Assembly (NCBI GenBank): GCA_900542765.1
Contig: UQOX01000013.1
Span: 1 to 64,000, forward strand
Length of the DNA: 64,000 nucleotides
Reading direction: 5' to 3'
Source of the DNA: an uncultured Porphyromonadaceae bacterium
Lineage (GTDB): Bacteria > Bacteroidota > Bacteroidia > Bacteroidales > UBA11471
Positions 35,705-44,779 of this stretch are shown here, in pieces; positions within the stretch are counted from its first letter, which is position 1; every line of letters begins with the position of its first letter. The notes beneath the pieces were generated by a model. It searched no databases. It was given only the letters and a program-made list of their open reading frames with translations, and was not told the DNA's origin. Made by a program: the position numbers and the translations under genes.

Positions 35705-36937
35705 ATGGTTCTCAACTACATCTGGATATTTTTCTTCCTCACGGCATTTGTCGTTGCCGTGGTGCAAAGCCTCTTCTTCGGGAATCTCGACATTTGGAGC
35801 GAAATCATGAACTCGACCTTCACGTCGGCCAAGACCGCCTTCGAAATTTCCCTGGGACTTACCGGGGTGCTGTCGTTGTGGCTGGGGCTGATGAAAATTG
35901 GCGAGCGCGGCGGCGTCATCGCCATCTTCTCGCGATGGATAAGCCCCCTCTTCACCCGGCTCTTCCCCGACCTGCCCCGCAACCACCCCGCCTTCGGCTC
36001 GATATTCATGAACATCTCGGCCAACATGCTGGGGCTCGACAACGCGGCCACGCCGCTGGGGCTGAAAGCCATGAAGGAGATGCAAGAGATAAACCCGCAG
36101 AAAGAGACGGCCAGCAACCCCATGCTCATGTTTCTGGTGCTCAACACGACAGGGCTCACCATCGTCCCGCTCGGCGTGATGGTGTACCGCGCCCAGATGG
36201 GAGCTGCCAACCCCTCCGACATCTTCCTGCCCATTCTCATCGCCACCTATTGCTCGACCCTCGTGGGGCTCATCGCCGTGTGCCTGAAACAGCACATCAA
36301 CCTGCTCGACCGGGTAATACTCGGCACCATCGGCGGCCTCACCCTCCTCATCGGCGGCCTGCTCTACTTCTTTGCCCAACTGCCGCCCGAGAAAGTGTCG
36401 CTCTACTCGGGATTCGGCGCCAACTGCCTGCTGTTTACCATCATCATCGGATTTCTGGTGGCCGGCATACGCAAAAAGATAAACGTCTACGACGCCTTCA
36501 TCGAAGGCGCCAAAGAGGGATTCAAGACGGCCGTCACCATCATACCCTACCTGGTGGCCATACTGGTGGCCATTGCCGTGTTCCGCGCTTCGGGCGCCAT
36601 GGACTTTCTCATCGCCGGCATCACCCGGGGCGTAGAGGCCCTGGGCATCAACTCCGACTTCGTGGGAGCACTGCCCACCGCCCTGATGAAACCCCTCAGC
36701 GGCAGCGGCGCCCGCGGCATGATGGTCGATGCCATGGCCACCTACGGCGCCGATTCGTTCATTGGCCGCGTCGCCTCGACGATACAGGGCTCGACCGACA
36801 CGACATTCTATATCCTGGCCGTCTACTTCGGCAGCGTGGGCATACGCAACACGCGCTACGCCGCCGGCTACGGACTGCTCGCCGACCTGGCCGGCATCAT
36901 CGCCGCCATCGCCGTGTCGTACCTCTTCTTCCACTGA
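35705..36937 (+). CDS. SpmA-SpmB fusion, nucleoside-recognition (Gate) membrane protein
   Basis: A 410-residue membrane protein made of two Gate-domain halves, matching the separate spore maturation proteins SpmA (about 1-200) and SpmB (about 230-410). Both halves carry the family pattern of several membrane helices with conserved polar loops: ISANMLGLDNAATPLGLKAMKEMQ in the first, PTALMKPLSGSGARGMMVDAM and STIQGSTDTTFYILAVYFGSVG in the second. Its function outside sporulation is unknown; small-molecule transport is the usual guess. The ATG at 35705 follows a promoter; an in-frame ATG at 35624 lies upstream of it. Confidence 0.9.
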   Translation: MVLNYIWIFFFLTAFVVAVVQSLFFGNLDIWSEIMNSTFTSAKTAFEISLGLTGVLSLWLGLMKIGERGGVIAIFSRWISPLFTRLFPDLPRNHPAFGSIFMNISANMLGLDNAATPLGLKAMKEMQEINPQKETASNPMLMFLVLNTTGLTIVPLGVMVYRAQMGAANPSDIFLPILIATYCSTLVGLIAVCLKQHINLLDRVILGTIGGLTLLIGGLLYFFAQLPPEKVSLYSGFGANCLLFTIIIGFLVAGIRKKINVYDAFIEGAKEGFKTAVTIIPYLVAILVAIAVFRASGAMDFLIAGITRGVEALGINSDFVGALPTALMKPLSGSGARGMMVDAMATYGADSFIGRVASTIQGSTDTTFYILAVYFGSVGIRNTRYAAGYGLLADLAGIIAAIAVSYLFFH

Positions 36938-37019
36938 AAACGACACGCCGGCGTCGTCAAGCCACGACGCAAGGCACTGTTTTTTCGGGACAAGACAGCC
37001 TTTTGTCGGCACAAAACAT

Positions 37020-37027
37020 TACCTTTG
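37020..37027 (+). promoter_or_regulatory. Candidate -7 box of the ybeY-mnmG run
   Basis: TACCTTTG, 27 nt before the ybeY ATG. A TTTG at 37002-37005 is too close to serve as -33 box. Confidence 0.45.
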
Positions 37028-37054
37028 TAGACTTTTTACACAATATCCAATACT

Positions 37055-37510
37055 ATGGCCATCAGCTATTACGCCGAAGAGGTAAAACTCCCGGCTCTCC
37101 GCAAAAGAGACACCAACGAATGGATACGCACCGTTGCAGCCCTCTATGACAAGAAATGCGGCGACATCGCCTACATCTTCTGCTCCGACGAGAAGATTCT
37201 CGCCATCAACAAAGAGTATCTGCAACACGACTATTACACCGACATCATCACCTTCGACTACACCGAAGGCAACCGCATAGGCGGCGACATATTCATCAGC
37301 CTCGACACGGTGCAAAGCAATGCGCAAACTTTCGGCTCCACCTACGGAGAAGAGCTCTACCGCATTCTCATACACGGCGTGCTGCACCTCTGCGGCATCA
37401 ACGACAAAGGCCCCGGCGAACGCGAAATCATGACCCGGAAAGAGAACGAGGCGCTGGCCCTCCTTCCCGAAGGATTGAAATCAACCATCAAACAACTGCA
37501 ACGGAAATAA
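37055..37510 (+). CDS. ybeY: Endoribonuclease YbeY
   Basis: A 151-residue zinc-dependent RNase for 16S rRNA 3'-end maturation and ribosome quality control. The motif HGVLHLCGIND starts at H107; H107 and H111 are zinc ligands, and the third position, usually His, is D117. Bacteroidetes members often differ from the HGxLHLxGYDH form here, so I read it as lineage variation rather than decay. Upstream YTDIITFDY is the conserved beta-hairpin. The mnmG gene starts 3 nt after the stop codon. Confidence 0.93.
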   Translation: MAISYYAEEVKLPALRKRDTNEWIRTVAALYDKKCGDIAYIFCSDEKILAINKEYLQHDYYTDIITFDYTEGNRIGGDIFISLDTVQSNAQTFGSTYGEELYRILIHGVLHLCGINDKGPGEREIMTRKENEALALLPEGLKSTIKQLQRK

Positions 37511-37513
37511 GCG

Positions 37514-39391
<1,878 letters not shown>

Positions 39392-39407
39392 TGTTCCACG
39401 TGGAACA
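39392..39407. promoter_or_regulatory. parS: parS-like centromere site
   Basis: The 16-bp sequence TGTTCCACGTGGAACA is a perfect palindrome and fits the widely conserved ParB-binding consensus TGTTNCACGTGNAACA. It starts directly after the mnmG stop and ends 13 nt before the apt start codon, so it is intergenic. ParB sites are typically near the replication origin, and mnmG (gidA) is a frequent origin neighbour. No parA or parB gene is visible in the window. The match is exact; the role is inference. Confidence 0.8.
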
Positions 39408-39420
39408 AACCCGATGATAT

Positions 39421-39945
39421 ATGGATACAGATTTTATTAAAAGCCAAGTAAGAGACATTGTTGACTTCCCCATAAAAGGAGTCATATTCAAAGACCTCAC
39501 AACGGTTTTCAAAAGACCCGACGCGTTGAAAATGATAAGCGACGAACTCTATGAATGCTACAAAAATGCCGGCATCACCAAAGTCGTCGGCATCGAATCA
39601 CGAGGGTTCATACTGGGCTCCATCGCTGCCTATAACCTGAACGCCGGTTTTGTGCCCATGCGCAAGCCCGGCAAACTCCCGGCCATCACATGGAGGGAAA
39701 GTTATGACAACGAGTATGGCAACGGCACGATAGAGATACACCAGGACGCCATCACCGAAGACGATGTCATCTTGCTCCACGACGATGTGTTGGCCACCGG
39801 TGGCACCATGTTGGCCGCATACCATCTGCTGCAACGCTTCAATCCGAAAAAAATCTACATCAACTTCCTCTCCGAAATTGTCAAGCTGAACGGCCGCAAG
39901 GCATTCCCCGAAGGCATAGAAATCGACGCTCTCATCAAACTCTGA
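39421..39945 (+). CDS. apt: Adenine phosphoribosyltransferase
   Basis: A 174-residue type I phosphoribosyltransferase that makes AMP from adenine and PRPP. Key segments are RDIVDFPIKGVIFKDLTTVF, GIESRGFILGSIAAYNLNAGFVPMRKPGKLP and the PRPP loop ILLHDDVLATGGTMLAA (about 118-134). The length is standard. It begins shortly after the parS-like site and leads into uvrC with a 7-nt gap. Confidence 0.96.
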   Translation: MDTDFIKSQVRDIVDFPIKGVIFKDLTTVFKRPDALKMISDELYECYKNAGITKVVGIESRGFILGSIAAYNLNAGFVPMRKPGKLPAITWRESYDNEYGNGTIEIHQDAITEDDVILLHDDVLATGGTMLAAYHLLQRFNPKKIYINFLSEIVKLNGRKAFPEGIEIDALIKL

Positions 39946-39952
39946 CCCCACG

Positions 39953-41761
39953 TTGGCTGCGCAAAACGAACACATACATCACTTGTTGTCGCTCCTCCCC
40001 GATTCGCCCGGAGTATACCAATACTTCGACAAAGAAGGGAACATCATCTATGTGGGCAAAGCCAAGAACCTGAAACGACGCGTCAGTTCCTACTTCAACA
40101 AAACCCACGAATCGCTGCGCACCACCATGCTGGTGCGCAACATCTGCGACATCAAATACACCGTCGTAGGCAGCGAAGAAGACGCCCTTCACCTCGAAAA
40201 CAGCTTCATCAAGGAGTACAAGCCGCGCTACAACGTCCTGCTCAAAGACGACAAGACCTATCCCTGGATTACGGTAAGGAACGAGCCCTTCCCGCGGGTT
40301 TTCCTCACCCGCAAGGTCATACACGACGGCTCGAAATACTACGGTCCCTACGCCAACGTGCAGCTGGCACGCACCGTCATCGAGCTCATCAGGTCGCTCT
40401 ATCCCGTGCGCACCTGCTCGCACCTGCTCACGTCCGAAAACATCGAACGCCACAAATACAAGGTGTGCCTGCAATACCACATCAAAAATTGCAAAGGCGC
40501 CTGCGAAGGCATGCAAAGCGAAGCCGATTACCTGAGAGACATCGAACAGATAAGGCAGATTCTCAACGGCAACATACAGCAACTGACCGAGCATCTCAAA
40601 GAAGAGATGAACACACTGGCCGAGCAACTCAAATTTGAAGAAGCGCAACAGCTCAAAGAAAAATACCTCCTGCTCGAAAAATACAAAGCCAAATCGGTCA
40701 TCGTGAGCAGCACCATACACAATGTCGACGTTTTCTCCTACACCGAAAACGACAACGACGCCTACGTCAATTACCTGCATGTGCGCAACGGTTCCATCGT
40801 ACAAAGCTACACCATCGAATACCGGAAACGGCTCGACGAAAGCAAGGAAGAAATATTGTCGCTGGCCATTGCCGAACTGCGCGGTCGCTTCAAAAGCCAG
40901 TCTCGCGAAATCATCGTGCCGTTCCTGCCCGAATCGGAATTCAGGGAGACCTTCTTCACCGTGCCCCAACGGGGCGACAAACGCAAACTGCTCGAAGTCT
41001 CGGAACAAAACGTCAAACAATACAAGCTCGACAAGGTAAAAAGCGCCGAGAAGCTCAATCCCGAGCAACGCGTCACCCGCATACTGTCGCGGGCACAAAA
41101 AGATTTCAGGCTCCACAACCTGCCCATGCACATCGAGTGCTTCGACAACTCCAACATACAGGGCACCCTGCCGGTATCGTCGTGCGTGGTCTTCAAGAAA
41201 GCGAAACCATCGAAAAAAGACTACCGTCACTTCAACGTAAAAACGGTCGAAGGCCCCGATGATTTCGCGTCGATGTACGAAGCGGTCTACCGTCGCTACA
41301 AACGCCTCTCCGAAGAGAGCCAGCCCCTGCCCGACCTTGTCGTCGTCGACGGCGGAAAAGGGCAGCTCAGTGCCGCCTGCGAAGCCCTGCGCGACCTGCA
41401 ACTGCAAATTCCCATCATCGGCATCGCCAAACGCCTCGAAGAAATTTTCTTCCCCGACGACCCCATACCCCTCTATCTCGACAAAAACAGCGAGAGCCTG
41501 CGCCTCATTCAACAGATGCGCGACGAAGCCCACCGCTTCGGCATCACCCACCACCGCAACCGGCGCAGCAAGAAGCAGGTTGAGTCGGCCCTCGACAAGA
41601 TAGCCGGCATCGGCGAGAAAACACGCGACCTTCTCCTCACCCGCTACAAGAGCGTGAAACGCATCAAGGAGGTGCCGCACGAGGAACTGGCACAACTCAT
41701 CGGCCCGGCGAAGGCAAAACTCATACACGAAGCCCTCTCGCAAATGAATACCGCCGAATAA
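39953..41761 (+). CDS. uvrC: Excinuclease ABC subunit C
   Basis: A 602-residue UvrC, which makes both incisions in nucleotide excision repair. The GIY-YIG nuclease (about 10-95; PGVYQYFDKEGNIIYVGKAKNLKRRVSSYF) is followed by a Cys-rich linker (CLQYHIKNCKGACEG), the UVR motif near 205-240, an RNase H-like domain (IECFDNSNIQGTLPVSSCVVF, VVVDGGKGQLSAA) and terminal helix-hairpin-helix motifs (IAGIGEKTRDLLL). No ATG is available between the previous in-frame stop at 39917 and the GIY domain; the TTG at 39953 is the most likely start. Dtd follows 30 nt later. Confidence 0.95.
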   Translation: MAAQNEHIHHLLSLLPDSPGVYQYFDKEGNIIYVGKAKNLKRRVSSYFNKTHESLRTTMLVRNICDIKYTVVGSEEDALHLENSFIKEYKPRYNVLLKDDKTYPWITVRNEPFPRVFLTRKVIHDGSKYYGPYANVQLARTVIELIRSLYPVRTCSHLLTSENIERHKYKVCLQYHIKNCKGACEGMQSEADYLRDIEQIRQILNGNIQQLTEHLKEEMNTLAEQLKFEEAQQLKEKYLLLEKYKAKSVIVSSTIHNVDVFSYTENDNDAYVNYLHVRNGSIVQSYTIEYRKRLDESKEEILSLAIAELRGRFKSQSREIIVPFLPESEFRETFFTVPQRGDKRKLLEVSEQNVKQYKLDKVKSAEKLNPEQRVTRILSRAQKDFRLHNLPMHIECFDNSNIQGTLPVSSCVVFKKAKPSKKDYRHFNVKTVEGPDDFASMYEAVYRRYKRLSEESQPLPDLVVVDGGKGQLSAACEALRDLQLQIPIIGIAKRLEEIFFPDDPIPLYLDKNSESLRLIQQMRDEAHRFGITHHRNRRSKKQVESALDKIAGIGEKTRDLLLTRYKSVKRIKEVPHEELAQLIGPAKAKLIHEALSQMNTAE

Positions 41762-41791
41762 CGAACATAACATTCTAATATAGAAGATATT

Positions 41792-42244
41792 ATGAGAATT
41801 GTCATACAACGGGTCGCCCATGCCTCGGTCACCATCGAAGGGAAAATAAAGTCAAAAATCGGGCAAGGGCTGCTCATACTGGTCGGCATCGAAGACGCCG
41901 ACGATGCGAGCGATGCCGAGTGGCTGAGCAAGAAGGCCGCCAACCTGCGCATCTTCGACGACGAGAACGGCGTCATGAACCGCTCGATAAAGGAAGTCGG
42001 CGGGGAGATACTCATCATCAGCCAATTCACGCTATTCGCATCGACCAAGAAGGGAAACCGCCCCTCCTACATCAGAGCCTCGAAACACGAACATGCCATA
42101 CCCCTCTACGAGCAATTCTGCGCTTTCATCGAGGAAGAATGCGGCAAAAAACCGGGAACGGGGGAATTCGGAGCCGACATGAAAGTGGAGTTGCTCAACG
42201 ACGGCCCCGTCACCATCATCATCGACTCAAAACAAAAAGAATAA
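41792..42244 (+). CDS. dtd: D-aminoacyl-tRNA deacylase
   Basis: A 150-residue DTD that frees tRNA from wrongly attached D-amino acids and glycine. The two cross-subunit signatures are ISQFTLFASTKKGNRPSY near residue 78 (the SQxT motif) and LLNDGPVTIII near 134 (the NxGP motif). The N-terminus MRIVIQRVAHASVTIEGK is canonical. It overlaps nothing and is followed after 4 nt by the MazG-type gene. Confidence 0.95.
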   Translation: MRIVIQRVAHASVTIEGKIKSKIGQGLLILVGIEDADDASDAEWLSKKAANLRIFDDENGVMNRSIKEVGGEILIISQFTLFASTKKGNRPSYIRASKHEHAIPLYEQFCAFIEEECGKKPGTGEFGADMKVELLNDGPVTIIIDSKQKE

Positions 42245-42248
42245 ACCC

Positions 42249-42575
42249 ATGACCCTGAAAGAAGCCCAAGAAAGCGTCGACCGTTGGATAAAAGAGTATG
42301 GCGTACGTTACTTCAACGAACTCACCAACATGGCAATCCTCACCGAGGAGGTGGGCGAAGTGGCCCGCATCATGGCCCGCCGCTATGGCGAACAGTCGTT
42401 CAAGGAGAGCGACAAACAGGCCGACCTGGCCGACGAGCTCGCCGATGTGCTGTGGGTGGTCATCTGCCTGGCCAACCAGACCGGCGTAGATCTCACCGAG
42501 GCACTGCAACGCAACCTCGACAAGAAGACCGCACGCGACAAGACCCGCCACCAATCGAACCCAAAGTTGAAATAA
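42249..42575 (+). CDS. MazG-type nucleotide pyrophosphohydrolase
   Basis: A 108-residue all-helical NTP pyrophosphatase. The metal-binding pattern EEVGEVARI (EExxE) and DELADVLWV (ExxD) near residues 33-70 is clear. Such short MazG-like proteins hydrolyse (d)NTPs to monophosphates; the preferred nucleotide is unknown. It lies tightly between dtd and deoC. Confidence 0.88.
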   Translation: MTLKEAQESVDRWIKEYGVRYFNELTNMAILTEEVGEVARIMARRYGEQSFKESDKQADLADELADVLWVVICLANQTGVDLTEALQRNLDKKTARDKTRHQSNPKLK

Positions 42576-42614
42576 ACGTTTTCATCGAAAAAAACTAAAA
42601 AAATATTTGACGAT

Positions 42615-43493
42615 ATGGACCCGTACAACGAAATGCTGAAAGGCTACAACACCGACCTGCACGACGATGAAATCGCGCAGATGACCGATAAAATTCTCTA
42701 CGAAGGACTGCGCGAAAACTGCAACGAGGAGGTATATCGCTTCCTCTTCGGCTGCATCGACCTCACCTCGCTCAATCCCACCGACAACCAAAACCAAATC
42801 GCTGCCTTCACCCGTCAGGTCAACGAGCTCGACAACCAGAACCCCGAACTGAACCACGTCGCCGCCATCTGCGTCTATCCCAACTTTGTCGAATGCGTGC
42901 GCATGAACCTCGAAGTTTCCGACGTAAACATCGCCGCCGTCGCCGGAGGATTCCCCTCGGCACAAACCTTTACCGAGGTAAAAATCGCCGAAGCCGCCCT
43001 GGCTGTCGCTGGGGGTGCAAACGAAATCGACATCGTCATGAACGTAGGCCAGTTCCTGAGCGGCGAGTATGAAGATATTTGCGATGAAATCGCCGAAATA
43101 AAACACGCCTGCCGGGGAGAAGCCCAGCTCAAAGTCATTCTCGAAACCGGAGCTCTCGGCAACAGCAGCAACGTAAAAAAAGCCGCCCTGCTGGCCATCT
43201 ATTCGGGGGCCGACTTCATCAAGACATCGACCGGCAAGCTCACGCCGGGAGCCACTCCCGAAGCTTTCTATGTCATGTGCACTGCCATCAAGGAATATTA
43301 CGAGCACACACATACGCGCATCGGCATCAAGGCCGCCGGCGGAATTTCGACCACGGCCGACGCCGTGAAATACTACACCATCGCCAAAAGCGTTCTCGGA
43401 GAGGAGTGGCTCGACAAGAAATACTTCCGCATCGGAGCCAGCCGCTTGGCCACCAACCTGCTCGAATCGATTGTCAGCGCCGGGAAAAACTGA
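42615..43493 (+). CDS. deoC: Deoxyribose-phosphate aldolase
   Basis: A 292-residue class I aldolase that splits 2-deoxyribose 5-phosphate into glyceraldehyde 3-phosphate and acetaldehyde in deoxynucleoside breakdown. The Schiff-base lysine lies in ADFIKTSTGK near residue 200, with EIDIVMNVG and KVILETGALG forming earlier strands and GIKAAGGIST the later phosphate site. It is longer than the minimal 220-residue type, as usual in the E. coli-like branch. It closes the ybeY-deoC run. Confidence 0.95.
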   Translation: MDPYNEMLKGYNTDLHDDEIAQMTDKILYEGLRENCNEEVYRFLFGCIDLTSLNPTDNQNQIAAFTRQVNELDNQNPELNHVAAICVYPNFVECVRMNLEVSDVNIAAVAGGFPSAQTFTEVKIAEAALAVAGGANEIDIVMNVGQFLSGEYEDICDEIAEIKHACRGEAQLKVILETGALGNSSNVKKAALLAIYSGADFIKTSTGKLTPGATPEAFYVMCTAIKEYYEHTHTRIGIKAAGGISTTADAVKYYTIAKSVLGEEWLDKKYFRIGASRLATNLLESIVSAGKN

Positions 43494-43532
43494 CAGTTTT
43501 TCCGATGAAAAAGCGGGAACAGACAACCACAC

Positions 43533-43569
43533 AAAAAAAACGGCAGCCCAGTTCGGACTGCCGTTTTTT
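43533..43569. terminator. Bidirectional terminator between deoC and the prenyl synthase gene
   Basis: A short GC stem (CGGCAG 43541-43546 with CTGCCG 43558-43563, extended by two pairs past a mismatch) is flanked by an A tract on the left and a T tract on the right, so it can stop both convergent transcripts. Confidence 0.85.
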
Positions 43570-43598
43570 ATCTTATATGACTTGAAAAGAAAGGCGCG

Positions 43599-44573
43599 TT
43601 ACTTCGTGCGGGAGATGGTGTAATCAAAAACCGCCATCAGCGACTCGGCGGCCACCGAATGGGCAAAAGGCCGCAAATAATCTGCCGCCTCGCTGCGCAA
43701 GCGCTGCATGACCTCCTCGGCATAAGCCACACCGCCGTTCTTCACGGCAAAGGCGGTGAGACGGGCTATCTCGGCATCGCTGAGCTCATGCCGGGCGAGC
43801 AAACGCCGCATCGCTTCGCTCTCGTCACCGGAAGTATGCGTGAGCGCGTATATAAGCGGGAGGGTAACCTTCCCCTCTGAGAGGTCGCTGCGGGTAGGCT
43901 TACCGACCTCATCGGGTGCGAAATAATCGAAAATATCGTCCTTAATTTGGAAACAGAGGCCGAGGCGTTCACCAAAAGCCTTCACGGCCTCGGTCTGTTC
44001 GGGAGACATGCCCGAGGTAAGAGCCCCGATGTGCATGCAGGAGACAAAGAGCGAAGCCGTTTTTTGGCTGATGACATGGAAATAAGCCTGTTCATCGACA
44101 ATTTCGCGTTGGGCCACCTCTATCTGGTCCATCTCACCGCAAGCCAAGGTGCGCCCCAGGCGCCCCAATACTTCTATGACCGGGAGCGAATGGGTGGGAA
44201 GCGCAGCATCGAGGGCACTCGACACGAAATAGTCGCCGGCAAGCACGGCAATGCGGTTGTCCCAAATGCCGTTGATGGTCACCTTTCCGCGACGGAGTTT
44301 CGACTCATCGACCACGTCATCGTGTATGAGAGAGGCATTGTGCAGCAACTCCACGGCTGCGGCGCCATAAATGGACTCGGGCTTCACGTCGCCCATGAGA
44401 CGTGCCGTGAGCAGCACGAGAATGGGACGTATCTGCTTGCCCGTCATCGAGAGGTAATGCTCCACGACCCGCGACAGGAGCGGACTCGTCGAAGAGAGTA
44501 CACGGGCAATGACTTCGTTCAACTGCTGCATCTCGCCTTCAATCGGCTGTTTTATCTTCGACAATAAATCCAT
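43599..44573 (-). CDS. Polyprenyl diphosphate synthase
   Basis: A 324-residue trans-prenyltransferase of the IspB/octaprenyl type, which builds the side chain of menaquinone. The first aspartate-rich motif is LIHDDVVD near residue 84 and the second is QIKDDIFDYF near 213; the lysine/arginine pocket GKQIRPILVLLTARL and HNASLIHDD are also present. The ATG at 44573 fits the promoter at 44594-44624; further upstream in-frame starts run through the promoter. It is divergent from polA. Confidence 0.92.
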   Translation of the reverse strand: MDLLSKIKQPIEGEMQQLNEVIARVLSSTSPLLSRVVEHYLSMTGKQIRPILVLLTARLMGDVKPESIYGAAAVELLHNASLIHDDVVDESKLRRGKVTINGIWDNRIAVLAGDYFVSSALDAALPTHSLPVIEVLGRLGRTLACGEMDQIEVAQREIVDEQAYFHVISQKTASLFVSCMHIGALTSGMSPEQTEAVKAFGERLGLCFQIKDDIFDYFAPDEVGKPTRSDLSEGKVTLPLIYALTHTSGDESEAMRRLLARHELSDAEIARLTAFAVKNGGVAYAEEVMQRLRSEAADYLRPFAHSVAAESLMAVFDYTISRTK

Positions 44574-44593
44574 TGGCGGCATTTTAGTGGGTG

Positions 44594-44624
44594 CAAAGAT
44601 AATGCAAAGCGGGGGCAGAATAAA
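44594..44624 (-). promoter_or_regulatory. Promoter of the polyprenyl synthase gene
   Basis: On the minus strand TTTA (44624-44621, three of four), a 19-bp spacer and TATCTTTG (44601-44594), 20 nt before the chosen ATG. Confidence 0.6.
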
Positions 44625-44779
44625 ACGAACGCATTCATTTTTTGCGTCGCAAACCGCTTTGGTGAGCAAAATTAGAAATAAAACAAAAAGATTCGGCAGA
44701 TTTATCGTAAATTTACCTCGGAATATTTCCGAAGGCCGGTTTGTCCCGGCACTCAACCTTACCCGAAATTTTACCGCCC

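Noticed and set aside
37361..37411. YbeY motif with Asp instead of the third zinc-binding His, taken at first as a sign of an inactive enzyme.
   Set aside because: Bacteroidetes YbeY proteins commonly deviate at this place while the rest of the motif and gene context are intact, so I treat it as lineage variation.
44574..44756. N-terminal extension of the polyprenyl synthase.
   Set aside because: The extra 61 codons run through the promoter boxes and lack family resemblance; the start at 44573 fits both promoter and family.
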